A program made the position numbers and the translations under genes. From the NCBI RefSeq assembly GCF_000003605.2, contig NW_003120918.1, positions 542,489 through 606,488 of the forward strand: a stretch of 64,000 bases of DNA, read 5' to 3'. The notes under the pieces are model-generated. The model was not told the DNA's origin. It saw nothing but the letters and a program-made list of their open reading frames with translations, and did not search any database. Below, one piece after another: positions 61,288-64,000 of this stretch (position 1 is its first letter; every line of letters starts with the position of its first letter). The stretch comes from Saccoglossus kowalevskii (lineage: Eukaryota > Hemichordata > Enteropneusta > Harrimaniidae).

Positions 61288-64000
61288 CAGCATCGATCCG
61301 TATGTCTACACCGATTTCGCCCAATTTCGCTCCAAGTCAACATAGTTAAATAGCAAATGTCATGTTGATTGAATTTTCAACTGAAAAACAAATTCGTTCA
61401 ACTTTGCATACAAATTGTAATCCAGGATAAATATTGCAATCTTCTGGCCAACATTATTGAATAGTATATAGCTTACTCTCGTGGGTATGAGCCACTGATT
61501 TGGAAAGCAAATATCCAATCAACAAGAAACTTCAAATAATATTTTACATGGTAATGACTATGACCGACTGAGTGACTTTACATACGAACACCGAGCATGC
61601 AAACATGTGAACTTGGAAGAAGATGGAATTCCTATACGTTTCTTATCATCGGCAGTGATATAAACCACAATTCCAATTAGGTCTGTCAACGTGTTTTTTT
61701 GTAAACACGTGTTATAGGCCAATCCCTTATATAACTCACAACATCTCCATGTGTCTTGGATAATTAGAGTCCCCACACCGTGACGTGGTGAAGAATTTAT
61801 CCATGTGTTGACTATGATTAAGTGATGAAATAAGGTTAGCACATGCTAGTATATTTAATACAACGGATAAAGTGAACCATTGAAAAACAAATTTCAACAA
61901 CTTTTTATTGACATAGCTAAATAAATCTATCTACTTCTGAAGATTTTCCAATCGAAATATTGTATGTAAACAACGTTCGAATAAACAAATGAAGTCATAT
62001 AGGCACGCACCCATTGCATCAATTGAGTGCATATCATTACTTAAGATGTTGACTAATAACAGAGGGAACTAAGATATAATAACCCAATTAATTAAGAAGA
62101 GATCGTTTACATGTATGATACTATCACCCTTGAGTTGGGTACAATGAAAGATCTTTTGGAATTGTCTTAGCATTGTCTAAGGGTTACTTAGCAATATTTT
62201 CTGAATCGATTGTCAGTTGTTTTAACAACATAATACTTTTACTCAGTGTGATCGTATGGGTTTATAGTTCCATCGTATGACACTGTGCGCAGAGTTTCCT
62301 ACACAGTACTTATTAAGAAACAGGTTGTATCAATATGGCATTATAAATATGTTTGCTATCCTTAATGAGATCATTATATTTACAAATAAGCTAAGTTTTG
62401 ATTTGATGGAGGGAGCGTGCAAAAATTATGTCATTAAACAAACAAACTAACGTCGAACGGAGTAGTGTATCGAAAGCACGTGATTAACATTGTGGTACAT
62501 TATCTAAAGAGTATCACCGTCATATCGTCGTCTGTACTGGTCGACAGCTGAGTATAATTAGACAAGATATGGCTGATATATGCTGCTTTTACCCCCACAT
62601 ACTAAAAGCACGCTGAATTAATAACCATTCTACCATTTGCCACATGGTAGAATGGTTATACATGTATCATGAGACGATTGTCTGCGTGGGTGTGATTTGA
62701 AGCTTTTAGTTTCAAATTATTAATTTCAAATATTTTAATAATTTTAGTTATTAAATAAGTTCGAAATGGTGATATATATTAATATAGACAATCCCTCTGA
62801 CTTTTATTGAGGATATTCAAAAATCATGTGACATTTTGTAATATAAACGTAACTCTTATTTGAAATGTATTGACTAGAGCACAGGCAAGATAAGCTGGTA
62901 CACTTAATTCGAATGTAGCGGAATTGATTATTAGTTTTAAACGGTTTGTTTAGTTTTCAGTAATGACACTTAACTTGCTTATAATAGCGGAAATCGATTG
63001 ACGTTGTGGATTTACGTTCCATCTGTTCAACATCCGCGTATGTAGAGTTGGATGTTGCACACAATTATCCAGCCTTGCCCGACGAGTGTCACCCAAGTGA
63101 TGATTCGCTTATGAACTATTGGCTGAATGTACTGGTTGCGCGGAACATTGAATATCGGCATGTGTTACTCATGGGTGATTTAGAGAATGGTCTTAGAACA
63201 AAGACATAATATATGGTAGGAAATTTCTAGATATTCAAGTTCATTATTACTACAATGCATCAATATTGTGCTTTCTAGGTTGTCTTGTGTATCCTCGATT
63301 GATTACATATAATGATGGTTGCTAAAATTCAATTGAGCACGAATAGAGATTTTACGACCACGATTATATTTGTTTTTATCATGACCTTATTATTTGGAAG
63401 GTAATGTGAATATTCAAAAGGTGTTTTTTTTTACGAAGAGTGTGAAACAAATGGCAATACACAGCTGCAGGCAGCGACACGATTCTAGGTATACCACATC
63501 AACCAAATGAAAGTGAAATTATCATCTTTATCATTCACGTGGAGCATTTCTATGTGTTCCTGAATACCGTTAACGGCTCTCTTCGGCCCATCAAAGATAA
63601 CATTTCATTTGAACTAATACCACGAACTCTGCAAAATTCGTCAAGGAAATAGTTATACAAAATACACTGTAGGCAACGTATTACGAAATTAACGGTAAGT
63701 TTCTCCGCATTTATAAAGCGCATGCTGCTGATGATGACATTTAGATCGGTTCACCGTGACCTGAAACGCGCACCATTGCTTGTCGTTTGTCGAGAAGGTC
63801 AAGCCGACGTTAATTTGATCTGCGCCATCACCCTAATAAAATGGCACATCTATCTCGATTGGAAAGATACTCCGAGACAATCGCGAAATGTGTATAATAA
63901 TCTGAAATTGCAGTGGGACTAGTTTCCAATCTGGGGATAGAAAGCGAAACGATATCTTTAATCATGGGTGATTACAGATTAATGACATGTTGAATATCTC
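61288..64000. other. Noncoding DNA with a perfect hairpin
   Basis: No gene is supported. A 67-codon frame at 63006-63209 (GTG at its first position) contains HVLLMGDLENG, faintly like the GDxN block of LINE endonucleases, but the match is too short to call. A 66-codon ATG frame lies at 63722-63922 with no recognised features. Confidence 0.4.
62621..62659. repeat. Perfect 16-bp hairpin
   Basis: ATAACCATTCTACCAT at 62621-62636 and its exact reverse complement at 62644-62659 enclose the 7-base loop TTGCCAC. Pairing stops at both ends. It could be a residual palindrome of a small inverted-repeat element, a cruciform-forming site, or a transcribed hairpin; it is shorter than a typical microRNA precursor. 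Confidence 0.85.

Noticed and set aside
63006-63209. Possible LINE endonuclease fragment (HVLLMGDLENG)
   Set aside because: Only one short block resembles the endonuclease GDxN motif; no flanking motifs or reverse transcriptase were seen.
1-64000. CRISPR arrays, bacterial operons, rRNA genes, intact tRNA genes
   Set aside because: None present; the only regular repeat is the ~52-bp minisatellite, which has no spacer structure.

Overview
This window looks like gene-poor, AT-rich (roughly 63% A+T by eye) nuclear DNA of an animal. The evidence is the absence of any long open frame, the presence of a DIRS-type retroelement, a mariner fragment, tRNA-derived SINE relics and a long minisatellite, and GT/AG-type splice signals around the few coding-like scraps. 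A marine invertebrate (hemichordate, echinoderm, lancelet or mollusc) would fit, but the sequence does not decide it. No intact protein-coding gene, rRNA or intact tRNA gene could be supported.

Layout. 1-21.6 kb is mostly unremarkable intergenic or intronic DNA with a few tRNA-derived SINE relics, a 45-bp tandem duplication and short motif matches (a DR1 site, a CCAAT/octamer pair, an X-box). 21.6-22.0 kb is the 3' end of a dead mariner transposon. 22.7-23.1 kb is a recent 193-bp tandem duplication, followed directly by a small inverted-repeat (MITE-like) element. 24.9-28.9 kb is the most structured part: two ~197-bp inverted arms about 4.07 kb apart enclose diverged ~173-bp subterminal repeats, a broken tesmin/TSO1-like CXC-domain C-terminus, and a GC-richer fossil of a DIRS-like tyrosine-recombinase retroelement on the minus strand, interrupted by a 322-base assembly gap.

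29-36 kb holds the best hints of host promoters or first exons: a TATA-like box with a moderately GC-rich leader and a signal-peptide-like exon ending in GTAAGT (near 30.8 kb), a minus-strand signal-peptide-like exon (near 31.0 kb), and a short ATG exon ending in GTGAGTAT behind an E2F-like site (36.0 kb). All are low-confidence. 36-50 kb is largely featureless, apart from a minus-strand frame matching the RING-finger signature. 50.0-50.6 kb carries a pair of ~93-bp inverted arms. It is followed at once by a ~3.3-kb minisatellite of ~52-bp units with dimer-to-tetramer higher-order structure and a 647-base gap. 54-64 kb is again mostly featureless, with one GC-rich 43-codon frame and a perfect 16-bp hairpin.

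No set of genes that works together is visible. The biology here is mainly transposable-element nesting and tandem-repeat evolution, plus possible outlying exons of genes whose bodies lie outside the window or in long introns.
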